NCBI GenBank assembly: GCA_027621915.1
Contig: JAQCAD010000037.1
Coordinates: 1-32,329 of the forward strand
DNA: 32,329 nt
Source of the DNA: Pseudomonadota bacterium
GTDB taxonomy: Bacteria; Pseudomonadota; Gammaproteobacteria; Steroidobacterales; Woeseiaceae
Reading direction: 5' to 3'
The translations under genes were made by a program, and so were the position numbers. Every line of letters begins with the position of its first letter. Positions within the stretch are counted from its first letter, which is position 1. The notes below the pieces were generated by a model. It made no database searches. It saw only the letters and a program-made list of their open reading frames with translations, and was not told the DNA's origin. Shown here piece by piece: positions 23,770-32,329 of this stretch.

Positions 23770-24843
23770 ATGAATCTCAAAAATACAGTCTTCGCCGTCA
23801 CCGCGCTCTTGCTGAACTCAGCATTGACGGCATGCGGCGTCGGTGAAGCAAGCACAAGCAATGATGAACTGTCAGTGGCAACACCGCTCCAGGTTAAAGT
23901 CGTTTTGCCGCACAGGGCCGAAATATTTGCTACCTATCATACGACCAGCACGATCGCATCCGATGTCGACGCTCCGGTGACTGCCCGTGCGAGCGGCGAA
24001 ATCATCGACATCCTGGTAGAGGAAGGAGACCGGGTCGAAAGAGGACAGATTCTTGCTCGACTCGACGGCGATCGTCTGCGGCTGGAATTAAACCAGGCAA
24101 AAGCTAACCTGGAAAAGACCACGCGCGAGTACGAGCGTTTCGTCAATCTGCATAAGCGCGGTCTCGTCAGTTCAACCGCCATCGACGGAATGAAATATGA
24201 CATGGATTCGCTTCGGGCCACCTTTGAACTAAAGCAGCTGAGTTACAACTACACTTTCATTCGCGCACCGGTTTCCGGTGTCGTTACAGCGCGCGACGTC
24301 AAAGTCGGCCAGCATATTAGTGACGGTGACACGACGTTCAAAGTTACGGACACATCGAAGCTTGTCGCGTATTTACGCATACCGCAAAGTGACATGAGCA
24401 AATTCTCAGCGGGGCACGTTGCCAAGATTCAGGTCGATGCCATGCCGGAAGAAGTGTTCTCCGCCGCTATCTCGCGTATCAGCCCGACAATTGATACACG
24501 GAACGGGACGTTTCGTGCTACGGCATACATTGACAATGACGACGGCCGCCTGGTGCCGGGTATGTTTGGACGTTTTGAAATTGCCTACGAAAGTCACACA
24601 AACGCGCTGATAATTCCCGCTGCGGCTATTTTGGAAGAGGACAGCGTGTCAGTTGTGTATGTCGTGGACAATGGTGCGGCTGAACGACGACCAATTGAGA
24701 CGGGCATTCAGAGAGACGGAAATGTCGAAGTCCTCAGTGGCCTTGATGGAACCGAACACATCATTGTTACCGGTCAAAACGGCCTGCGTGATGGCAGCAG
24801 GGTCTTGGCCAACGCACAGTCGCCTGGTCCCGTGATCGGCTAG
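23770..24843 (+). CDS. RND efflux adaptor lipoprotein (first of a tandem pair)
   Basis: A 357-residue AcrA-like periplasmic adaptor with a lipoprotein signal. Residues 1-21 are basic then hydrophobic and end in the lipobox Leu-Thr-Ala-Cys22, so it should be lipid-anchored. The order is lipoyl half-motif VEEGDRVERGQILARLDGDR, a short helical hairpin of about 70 residues, lipoyl return YTFIRAPVSGVVTARDVKVG, then beta-barrel and membrane-proximal domains. I prefer the ATG at 23770 because the lipobox then sits at the normal distance; an ATG at 23731 would add 13 residues. No strong ribosome binding site precedes either. The next gene encodes a clear paralogue, which suggests tandem duplication. 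Confidence 0.9.
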   Translation: MNLKNTVFAVTALLLNSALTACGVGEASTSNDELSVATPLQVKVVLPHRAEIFATYHTTSTIASDVDAPVTARASGEIIDILVEEGDRVERGQILARLDGDRLRLELNQAKANLEKTTREYERFVNLHKRGLVSSTAIDGMKYDMDSLRATFELKQLSYNYTFIRAPVSGVVTARDVKVGQHISDGDTTFKVTDTSKLVAYLRIPQSDMSKFSAGHVAKIQVDAMPEEVFSAAISRISPTIDTRNGTFRATAYIDNDDGRLVPGMFGRFEIAYESHTNALIIPAAAILEEDSVSVVYVVDNGAAERRPIETGIQRDGNVEVLSGLDGTEHIIVTGQNGLRDGSRVLANAQSPGPVIG

Positions 24844-24869
24844 CCCGCAACTTTTACCGGAGCGGGATA

Positions 24870-26003
24870 ATGCCAAACAGTGAGCACATTGATCAGGTGA
24901 TGAAACCTGGTCGTATTTGGTCGGGACTTGTCGTTGCAGCTATTTTTATCACGGCGTGTGGTGACGATGGCAAGTCTGCTGACAAGTCCGAAGATGAAGA
25001 AGTGCTTTCAATTCCAGTCGAGACCGTCCGACCTTCTCGCGGCGATATTGTCGCCATGTACTCCGGAACCGCACCTATCGAAGCGTTTGCGGATGCAGCC
25101 GTCATTGCCAAAGTAGGCGGCGAAGTCACGGAGATTCTTGTCGAGGAAGGCGATGATGTAGTCAGTGGGCAAATTCTCGCTCGCCTGGACGGAGACCGCC
25201 TGCGGCTCGAATCCCAGCAAGCCGAAGCAAATTTGCGAAAACTGGAACGAGATTATCAACGAAACGTCGATCTTAAGGACAAGGCACTTATCAGTGCCGG
25301 CGACTTTGAAAAAATTCAATATGAGATGGAAGCTCTGCAGGCGTCGTTCGACCTCGCAAGACTTGAATATGGTTATACGGAGATACGCGCTCCGATTGAC
25401 GGCGTGATATCCGAAAGATTCATTAAGCTAGGCAATACCATTGACCTGAATGCCAGGACATTTCACGTGACCAGTCTCGAGCCCCTGGTTTCCTATTTGC
25501 ATATACCCGAACGAGAATATCGGCGCATTGATCCGGGCCAGGCGGCCACTATCGGGATTGATGCGTTGCAAGGTGCCTCGTTCGAAGCTGCCGTTGCACG
25601 CATCAGTCCGGTAGTCGACCCTGAAACGGGTACCTTCAAGATCACGATTGAAGTATCCGACCCGTCGCGCCACCTGAAGCCGGGCATGTTTGGCCGAATT
25701 GGGATTGTTTATGACACGCGACAGAATGTGCTGCAAATTCCTCGAAGCGCGATTATCGAAGAAGCGGGTTCGTCAACAGTCTTCGTAGTCACAGACGCGG
25801 TAGTCGAGAAGCGCGACGTTCGCACTGGATACACACAGGGCGGGCTTATTGAAGTGCAGGAAGGCATAGACGATGACGATGAAATTGTCTCCGTCGGCCA
25901 CACTAACCTGAAGAATGGATCAAAAGTATCCGTGATCAAGACGATCGATGCCGTCGATCTCAATGCAGCAACTATCCCGTCGACTGGCGGGATAGATAAC
26001 TAG
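24870..26003 (+). CDS. RND efflux adaptor lipoprotein (second of a tandem pair)
   Basis: A 377-residue adaptor closely related to the preceding one: both carry the identical QILARLDGDRLRLE block and a helical hairpin of the same length. The lipobox is Phe-Ile-Thr-Ala-Cys30. The start at 24870 has a GGAGCGGGATA ribosome binding region; a Met at residue 11 (24900) would give a shorter leader with Cys at 20 and is possible. The spacer after the lipid anchor is rich in Asp, Lys and Glu. It is followed 12 bases later by the permease gene, so it is in one operon with it. Two adaptors with two permeases suggest either mixed adaptor complexes or one adaptor per permease. Confidence 0.92.
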   Translation: MPNSEHIDQVMKPGRIWSGLVVAAIFITACGDDGKSADKSEDEEVLSIPVETVRPSRGDIVAMYSGTAPIEAFADAAVIAKVGGEVTEILVEEGDDVVSGQILARLDGDRLRLESQQAEANLRKLERDYQRNVDLKDKALISAGDFEKIQYEMEALQASFDLARLEYGYTEIRAPIDGVISERFIKLGNTIDLNARTFHVTSLEPLVSYLHIPEREYRRIDPGQAATIGIDALQGASFEAAVARISPVVDPETGTFKITIEVSDPSRHLKPGMFGRIGIVYDTRQNVLQIPRSAIIEEAGSSTVFVVTDAVVEKRDVRTGYTQGGLIEVQEGIDDDDEIVSVGHTNLKNGSKVSVIKTIDAVDLNAATIPSTGGIDN

Positions 26004-26015
26004 CCGGCCAGAAAA

Positions 26016-29000
26016 ATGCGCAGACTCATTGAGATTGCAACCGAACGTCGCGTGACAATTGTAATGTTTACTGTGGCGATCGTGCTATTTGGCATGGTGT
26101 CGTTGTCACGGCTGAACGTAAATCTTCTTCCGGATATCTCGTACCCGACAGTCACTGTTCGAACCGAGCTGACTGGCGCAGCGCCAGTTGAGATTGAAAA
26201 TCTTTTAAGCAAACCGATTGAAGAAGCTGTCGGCGTCATTAGAAATGTACGCCAGGTACGTTCCGTCTCCCGATCCGGACAGTCTGACGTCACGCTGGAG
26301 TTCATGTGGGGTACAGATATGGATATTGCGGGCGTGGACGTCCGCGAGAAGATCGATATCCTGGATCTGCCGCTCGAGGCAAGCCGTCCATTGTTGCTGC
26401 GATTCGACCCGTCGTCGGAGCCAATTGTTCGACTCGCGCTCATGGAAACCTCAGGCGAGGCCGGAACAGGGGCAACCGAATCGGATGAGGCGGACCTGAA
26501 AGCGCTTCGCCGCCTCGCTGAAGACCGGATTAAAAATGCGCTGGAGGCGGAAGAAGGCACCGCTGCAGTGAAGGTCAGCGGTGGCCTGGAAGACGAAATT
26601 CAGATTCAGGTCGACCAACAAAAGCTTTCGCAACTCGGCATCAGTATCGAGCAAATCGCAGAGAGGATTCGAGCTGAAAACGTCAATCTCTCCGGCGGTC
26701 GACTTGAAGAAGGATCGCAGCGGTACCTCGTCCGAACGATCAACGAGTTTCAAAAAGTCGAAGAATTCGCCGGCGCAATTGTTGCGACCGTAGCCAACCG
26801 ACCGGTCTACCTCAAGGACGTCGCCACTGTGGTTCGTGGCTATAAGGATCGCGAGGCGATTACACGGGTCAATGGGAGAGAGTCAGTTGAGCTTGCCATC
26901 TATAAGGAAGGCGATGCGAACACGGTTCAGGTCGCCAGGCGCGTCAAAAACAGACTTGAAGCGCTCCGCGAAGAGTTGCCTGATAACCTTGAGCTGGTAG
27001 AGATTTATGACCAGTCGAAATTCATATCTGCCGCCATTTCGGAGGTAACCTCGGCCGCTGTTATCGGGGGACTTCTGGCGATTGTCGTATTGTTCGGTTT
27101 CCTGCGTGATGCCCGTGCAACGTCAATTATCGCCATTTCGATTCCTGTATCTGTCATTGGCACATTCCTGCTGATGTATTCGAACGACGTGTCGCTCAAC
27201 ATCATGTCTCTGGGTGGCGTGGCGCTTGCTGTCGGAATGTTGGTCGATAACGCGATTGTCGTTCTCGAAAATATTGTACGCAAGCGTGAGCAAGGCGAAA
27301 CGATTCTCGACGCTGCCCGAAATGGAGCGTCGGAAGTATCGGCGGCAGTTATCGCCTCAACGCTAACCACTGTTGCTGTGTTCTTTCCCATGGTCTTTAT
27401 TAGCGGAATCGCGGGTCAGTTATTCAGAGACCAGGCGCTAACCGTAACTTTTGCACTGGTGTTTTCACTGATTGTGGCGCTGACACTCATTCCGATGCTG
27501 GCTGCAATGGGTACTGGTGCCCGTTACGAGGTTGGCAATGAGGCTTCATCTCCCAATCGCTTCACTCGCGGCGTCGCCTATCTGGTAAGAATGGCCGGCG
27601 GCGTATTCGCCGGTATTGGTTGGCTGTTTCGAATACTTCTATGGGCACCCAGCAAAATATTTCAGAGTCTGAACACGTCGGCCGCCAGAATTTACGAACC
27701 ATCACTACGTTGGTCGCTTGATCATCGCGCGATCATAATCGGCGGTGCGGCAGCTATTTTTGCCGCCACGATGCTGTTGATCCCAAGGTTGGGGACCGAA
27801 CTTATTCCGCAACTGTCGCAGGGCGAGTTCAATGTCGACGTCAGGCTGTCGCCAGGTGCCCCGCTTCAGGAAACGGATCGGGCTATCAGGGCAGCTCAGG
27901 CAGTGACCCGAGATATGGAAAATGTGGAGCTTAGTTACTCAGTTGCCGGTACCGGAAATCGACTTAATGCCAACCCAGTCGACTCCGGAGAAAATACCGG
28001 CACACTGAGTCTTACATTGACACCGGGTGTCGGGCGCGATGCAGAGACGGCCGTGATGACCAAGATGCGTGAGAAGCTCTCTTCAATGCCCGGTGTCCAG
28101 TACGAATTCGGTCGCCCTGCCTTGATGAGTTTTGCGAGCCCGCTGCAGGTCGAGATCTCCGGGTTCGATCTGGAAGGCCTGGAGGCGGCAAGCGAGGCAC
28201 TTGTTCGTGAGCTTTCCGAATCTGGCCGATTCACCGATCTCAAAACGACGATTGAGCCCGGCAATCCCGAAATTCAAATCCTGTTTGACCAGGACCGAGC
28301 GGCATCACTCGGCCTCGCCGTGCGCGACATTGCGGATCGCGTTGTTGCGAACGTTCGCGGCGAGCTTGCAACGCGCTATACCTGGCGCGACAAGAAAATT
28401 GACGTTCTCGTGCGCAGTATTGATTCGCGCGAGGCAAGCCTCGGCGAAATTCGCAATTTGATCGTCAATCCTGCATCTGAACGTCCTGTCACACTGGATG
28501 CGGTAGCCGATATTCGTGTTTCGCGAGGACCCGCCGAAATTCGCAGGGTAGCCCAGGAACGAGTGGCCATCATTACTGCAAATCTCGCCTATGGAGACCT
28601 CGGCGCAGCGGTCGCCGAAACGAATGCTGCGATCAACCGCATCCCGATGCCGAACGGAATAGCCGCAATGGTATCCGGACAGAATGAGGAGATGCAGGAC
28701 TCGTTTCGCTCAATGCAATTTGCACTCGCGCTGGCAATTTTTCTCGTTTACCTGGTTATGGCGTCCCAGTTCGAATCTCTTGTACATCCACTTGTCATTC
28801 TCTTCACGATTCCGCTGGCACTGGTCGGTGCCGTCCTCGCGTTGTTCTTGACCGGCACGACGGTCAATGTTGTCGCATTCATCGGCGTGATCATGCTTGC
28901 GGGCATCGTCGTCAATAACGCGATTGTGCTGGTCGATCTGATTAACCAGCTACAGGCCAAAGGGATGGAGAAAGCGGCGGCGATTATAGAGGCCGGAACG

Positions 29001-29246
29001 GCAAGACTCCGCCCGATCCTGATGACGACACTGACAACAGCTCTCGGCCTCCTGCCAATGGCAATCGGCGTCGGCGAAGGTTCGGAGGTTCGAACGCCAA
29101 TGGCGATCACGGTGATCGGCGGACTGCTGGTTTCGACTTTGCTAACGCTTGTCGTCATTCCAGTCGTTTACTCGATACTGGATCGGAAGAAATGGCCAGC
29201 GCCGCATGTATCTTCCGCCAATGCGCGGCTTTCGCCGGCGGGCTGA
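26016..29246 (+). CDS. RND-family efflux permease (second pump, first permease)
   Basis: A 1076-residue proton-driven RND exporter with the usual 12-helix, two-porter-loop layout. The TM4 motif is GMLVDNAIVVLENI with Asp411-Asn412. TM10 is GIVVNNAIVLVDLINQLQAK, and RLRPILMTTLTTALGLLPMA follows. A hydrophilic and amphipathic segment of about 60 residues between TM6 and TM7 (near 505-565) includes an extra hydrophobic stretch, making this protein a little longer than its neighbours. The porter motif LGTELIPQLSQGEFNV opens the second periplasmic loop. The gene starts 12 bases after the adaptor and ends 4 bases before the next permease, so co-expression is nearly certain. Confidence 0.95.
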   Translation: MRRLIEIATERRVTIVMFTVAIVLFGMVSLSRLNVNLLPDISYPTVTVRTELTGAAPVEIENLLSKPIEEAVGVIRNVRQVRSVSRSGQSDVTLEFMWGTDMDIAGVDVREKIDILDLPLEASRPLLLRFDPSSEPIVRLALMETSGEAGTGATESDEADLKALRRLAEDRIKNALEAEEGTAAVKVSGGLEDEIQIQVDQQKLSQLGISIEQIAERIRAENVNLSGGRLEEGSQRYLVRTINEFQKVEEFAGAIVATVANRPVYLKDVATVVRGYKDREAITRVNGRESVELAIYKEGDANTVQVARRVKNRLEALREELPDNLELVEIYDQSKFISAAISEVTSAAVIGGLLAIVVLFGFLRDARATSIIAISIPVSVIGTFLLMYSNDVSLNIMSLGGVALAVGMLVDNAIVVLENIVRKREQGETILDAARNGASEVSAAVIASTLTTVAVFFPMVFISGIAGQLFRDQALTVTFALVFSLIVALTLIPMLAAMGTGARYEVGNEASSPNRFTRGVAYLVRMAGGVFAGIGWLFRILLWAPSKIFQSLNTSAARIYEPSLRWSLDHRAIIIGGAAAIFAATMLLIPRLGTELIPQLSQGEFNVDVRLSPGAPLQETDRAIRAAQAVTRDMENVELSYSVAGTGNRLNANPVDSGENTGTLSLTLTPGVGRDAETAVMTKMREKLSSMPGVQYEFGRPALMSFASPLQVEISGFDLEGLEAASEALVRELSESGRFTDLKTTIEPGNPEIQILFDQDRAASLGLAVRDIADRVVANVRGELATRYTWRDKKIDVLVRSIDSREASLGEIRNLIVNPASERPVTLDAVADIRVSRGPAEIRRVAQERVAIITANLAYGDLGAAVAETNAAINRIPMPNGIAAMVSGQNEEMQDSFRSMQFALALAIFLVYLVMASQFESLVHPLVILFTIPLALVGAVLALFLTGTTVNVVAFIGVIMLAGIVVNNAIVLVDLINQLQAKGMEKAAAIIEAGTARLRPILMTTLTTALGLLPMAIGVGEGSEVRTPMAITVIGGLLVSTLLTLVVIPVVYSILDRKKWPAPHVSSANARLSPAG

Positions 29247-29250
29247 CACC

Positions 29251-32200
29251 GTGAAGCATACTGAGATTTCCCTGCGTCGTCCGGTCACGACTGTTGTGTT
29301 GTTCGTAGCGCTCGCACTGATTGGCCTGATCGCTACGCGTCTGCTTCCGCTCGAAAAGTTTCCGGACATCGAGTTTCCGGGAATTATCATCCAGGTACCC
29401 TATACGGGATCGACGCCCGAAGAGGTCGAACGGCTGATCACCCGTCCGATTGAGGAATCGCTCGCGACATTGTCCGGAGTTGAACGAATGTTTTCATCGT
29501 CAGGCGAGAACATGTCACAGATTTTTCTGCAATTCGGCTGGGACCAGAGCATGGGCGCCAAGGGCATTGAAGCTCGCGCCAAGGTTGACGGAATCCGGCA
29601 CCAGTTGCCTGCCGACGTTCGCCGCATCCTGATTTTCACCGGCTCACTCGGCGATCAGCCGATATTGCAATTGCGAATCTCGAGTGATCGTGATCTCACC
29701 AATAGTTACGACTTGCTCGACCGCATGCTGAAAAGACGAATTGAGCGACTCGAGGGCGTATCAAAAGTCGAATTACATGGCGTTGATCCACGAGAGATTC
29801 GCATTTTGCTCAGTCCCGACCAGCTATCAGCACATGGCGTTGATATCGACCAGGTACGCCAATTGCTGGAAAAGAGTAACTTTTCAGTCAGTGCTGGACG
29901 AATTACTGACAATGGTCAGCGATTCAGTGTTCGTCCACAAGGTGAGTTTCAGTCGGTCGCAGATATTCGGAACATGGTTATCAACACCGAAGGCCTCAGA
30001 CTGGACGATGTCGCAGACGTAGAACTTCGCAGCCCCGACCGCGATTACGGTCGCCGTCTCGATCGGAAGTACGCTATCGGTGTGCAGATAAGCAAGTCAA
30101 CCGGCTCGAACATGGTCGATGTAACTGACCGCGTCATGGCGGAAGTCGCAGAAATTTCGAAACTACCGCAGATGCAGGGCATCAATATATTCGATCTTGA
30201 CAATCAAGGGGACAGCGTTCGCGAGTCTCTTGGCGACTTGTTAAGCGCTGGCGCGATCGGCGCGTTGCTCGCGCTGGCAATTCTTTTTGTGTTTCTCCGC
30301 CAAGTCACGACAATGTTGATCGTCACAGCATCAGTTCCTTTCTCCCTATTGATTACACTCGGTGCGCTGTATTTTTTCGGCTTGAGCCTGAACATGCTCA
30401 CGATGATGGGATTGATGCTCGCGATAGGCATGCTAGTCGACAACGCTGTTGTCGTCATCGAAAGCATTTTCAGGCATCGAGCTTTGGACCCCGATAACCC
30501 GATGGAGGCAACGCTCAAGGGAGTCAAGGAAGTTGGTATCGCCGTGGTCGCAGGTACGCTGACGACGATCATTGTTTTCGTACCAATCATGTTCGGAGCG
30601 CAGACCGATATTTCAGTATTCATGACGCACGTCGGAATTACCATAATCGTCGCGCTTCTCGCGTCTTTGTTGATTGCGCAAACACTGGTACCGATGCTCG
30701 CGGCACGTATCGCGATTCCACCGCCACAGAAAAGCGGCTCGTTTATGGGAAGGCTTACCGCGCGTTACGTATCAAGCCTGCGCTGGGTCTTGGCGCGCCC
30801 GTGGAAAACGTTCGCAGGCATCATTGGAATCTGCCTGATTGGCTTGGCACCGATTGCGCTGAAGCTCGTCAAGTTCGATGCGTTCCCGCAAGACGTGGGC
30901 CGCCGTCTCTACATGGACTTGTACATTGAAGGGGAACATCCACTTGAGCGCGTCGAAGCCAATGTCCGCACTATCGAAGACTACCTGTTCGAGAACCAGG
31001 AAGAATTTGATATCCGGTCTGTGTACAGCTACTACGAGAAGGGTGATGCCAGCGTCGTAATCCTGTTGACGGAGGAAGAGGACGCGAAACTATCGACTAC
31101 AGACGTAGTCGCCCGAATTGAGAAAAACCTGCCGGAAATCGCCATCGGCAAACCGAGTTTCGAGTTCGATCAACAGGCTGGCGGAGACCGATTCAGTTTG
31201 CAGATATCGGGAGACTCAACCGTCATCCTCAATGAGATCGGTGTCGATGTCACTCGATTGTTGAGAACTGTTGAAGGTCTGCAGGATGTTCGTTCTGAAG
31301 CAAAAGTGGGCGACAGAGAGATTCAGATCTCAGTTGATCGGGCCCGCGCGGCCGCAGTCGGCCTGACGACCGAAGATATTGCTCGCGACATCGGCGTTGC
31401 AATGCGTGGCCAGAATTTGCGAGAGTTTCGTGGCGAAATGGGCGAAGTCGCGCTCAGACTGGCGTTTCGCGAGAGTGACAAACAGAGTATTGATCAGTTG
31501 GCGGATCTACCTCTGTCCACACCTGACGGCCGACGCATCTCTTTGGGATCGGTAACAGATTTTAGAATCGCAGTTTCTCCGGACACCATTCAGCGCACCG
31601 ATCGTCAAACCGCCGTGGTTATTTCCGCTAACCTCGATGATGAAGAAAGCCTCGAATCCATCAAGCCGAAAGTTGAAAAGTTGATGGGCGAATTCAAATT
31701 GCCACCCGGTTATAAGTGGAAATTTGGAAAGGGGTTTGAGCGCCAGGACGAAACGCAGCAAATGATGGCGACTAACATCATTCTCGGCATCGCCTGTATT
31801 TTTCTTGTCATGGCTGCGCTATTCGAATCGATGCTGTTTCCTTTTTCGATAATTCTTGGTTCGATTGTCTTTTCAGTGTTCGGCGTGTTCCTTTTTTTTG
31901 CGGCTACCAGCACTACTTTTTCGTTCATGGCATCTATTGGCATCATGATTCTGATAGGTGTTGTAGTTAACAACGGCATTGTACTGGTCGATCACATCAA
32001 TAACCTGCGGCTCGCGGGTGCTCCCAGAAACGAAGCGATCGTTGAGGCGGGGAGAGAACGTATCCGCCCGATTTTGATGACGGTCGCGACCACCATCCTT
32101 GGCCTCGCGCCTCTAGCTTTCAGCAGTACCCAGATTGGCGGGGACGGCCCTCCCTACTTTCCGATGGCCAGAGCGATCATCGGCGGGTTGGCGTTCTCAA

Positions 32201-32329
32201 CTGTGGTTTCATTACTGGTAGTCCCGGCTCTTTACGCCTACTTCGACACGCTGGCGGTCTGGGGCAGGAACGTTATGCGCGTCGCGCGCGGTGGTTCCGG
32301 GCGGTCAGTGACAACGATTAAGACCAGCG
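29251..32329 (+). CDS. RND-family efflux permease (second pump, second permease), runs off the window end
   Basis: The frame opens with GTG at 29251, four bases after the preceding stop, and stays open through the last base, giving at least 1026 residues. The N-terminus MKHTEISLRRPVTTVVLFVA is the standard RND start, followed by FPDIEFPGIIIQVPYTGSTP. The TM4 motif is GMLVDNAVVVIESI with Asp397-Asn398. TM10 is GVVVNNGIVLVDHINNLRLA, and RIRPILMTVATTILGLAPLA follows. The last membrane helix (about VVSLLVVPALYAYF) is inside the window, so only the short cytoplasmic tail is missing. With the preceding permease it forms a tandem pair, as in MdtB-MdtC heteromeric pumps; a mixed trimer is an inference. 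Confidence 0.93.
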   Translation, partial: MKHTEISLRRPVTTVVLFVALALIGLIATRLLPLEKFPDIEFPGIIIQVPYTGSTPEEVERLITRPIEESLATLSGVERMFSSSGENMSQIFLQFGWDQSMGAKGIEARAKVDGIRHQLPADVRRILIFTGSLGDQPILQLRISSDRDLTNSYDLLDRMLKRRIERLEGVSKVELHGVDPREIRILLSPDQLSAHGVDIDQVRQLLEKSNFSVSAGRITDNGQRFSVRPQGEFQSVADIRNMVINTEGLRLDDVADVELRSPDRDYGRRLDRKYAIGVQISKSTGSNMVDVTDRVMAEVAEISKLPQMQGINIFDLDNQGDSVRESLGDLLSAGAIGALLALAILFVFLRQVTTMLIVTASVPFSLLITLGALYFFGLSLNMLTMMGLMLAIGMLVDNAVVVIESIFRHRALDPDNPMEATLKGVKEVGIAVVAGTLTTIIVFVPIMFGAQTDISVFMTHVGITIIVALLASLLIAQTLVPMLAARIAIPPPQKSGSFMGRLTARYVSSLRWVLARPWKTFAGIIGICLIGLAPIALKLVKFDAFPQDVGRRLYMDLYIEGEHPLERVEANVRTIEDYLFENQEEFDIRSVYSYYEKGDASVVILLTEEEDAKLSTTDVVARIEKNLPEIAIGKPSFEFDQQAGGDRFSLQISGDSTVILNEIGVDVTRLLRTVEGLQDVRSEAKVGDREIQISVDRARAAAVGLTTEDIARDIGVAMRGQNLREFRGEMGEVALRLAFRESDKQSIDQLADLPLSTPDGRRISLGSVTDFRIAVSPDTIQRTDRQTAVVISANLDDEESLESIKPKVEKLMGEFKLPPGYKWKFGKGFERQDETQQMMATNIILGIACIFLVMAALFESMLFPFSIILGSIVFSVFGVFLFFAATSTTFSFMASIGIMILIGVVVNNGIVLVDHINNLRLAGAPRNEAIVEAGRERIRPILMTVATTILGLAPLAFSSTQIGGDGPPYFPMARAIIGGLAFSTVVSLLVVPALYAYFDTLAVWGRNVMRVARGGSGRSVTTIKTS

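Overview
The window is chromosomal DNA of moderate GC content from a Gram-negative bacterium, most likely a gammaproteobacterium. The evidence is an Omp85-type outer-membrane barrel, a TonB-like protein, lipoprotein signals, three RND permeases with periplasmic adaptors, and a GEMM-I (cyclic di-GMP) riboswitch. The genus cannot be fixed from sequence alone. I see no rRNA, tRNA, IS element, phage gene or CRISPR array. Genes are densely packed, and two convergent gene pairs even share stop-codon bases.

Left part (1-8002): a small membrane protein, a cupin and a DUF6265-like secreted protein run forward. They converge on a reverse doxX-tpm pair (DoxX membrane protein, thiopurine S-methyltransferase). 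folD then converges with a reverse Omp85/POTRA outer-membrane protein. A forward cluster follows: mtnA (methylthioribose-1-phosphate isomerase), translationally coupled to a class II aldolase-like gene, then a secreted Vgb-like beta-propeller.

Middle part (8056-15796), all reverse: a TonB C-terminal-domain protein, a secreted TPR protein, a dienelactone hydrolase with a twin-arginine-like leader, a secreted beta-solenoid protein built from 18-residue Asp-Gly-Ser-Gly repeats, a secreted amidohydrolase, a PLP threonine/serine dehydratase, a PLP aminotransferase and a YpfJ-type zinc metallopeptidase.

Right part (15797-32329), all forward. A 459-base leader carries a clear cyclic di-GMP-I riboswitch aptamer. 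It lies in front of a FAD-linked oxidase gene followed closely by a SAM-dependent methyltransferase gene. Next come a PadR-type regulator with a palindrome in its promoter region, an RND adaptor-permease pair, and a second RND operon with two related lipoprotein adaptors and two consecutive permeases. The last permease runs off the window end.

The most interesting unit is the riboswitch with the unassigned oxidase-methyltransferase pair, beside a PadR-linked efflux locus. This suggests a c-di-GMP-responsive small-molecule modification step next to export machinery, but only the riboswitch and the gene families are seen directly. The functional link is inference.
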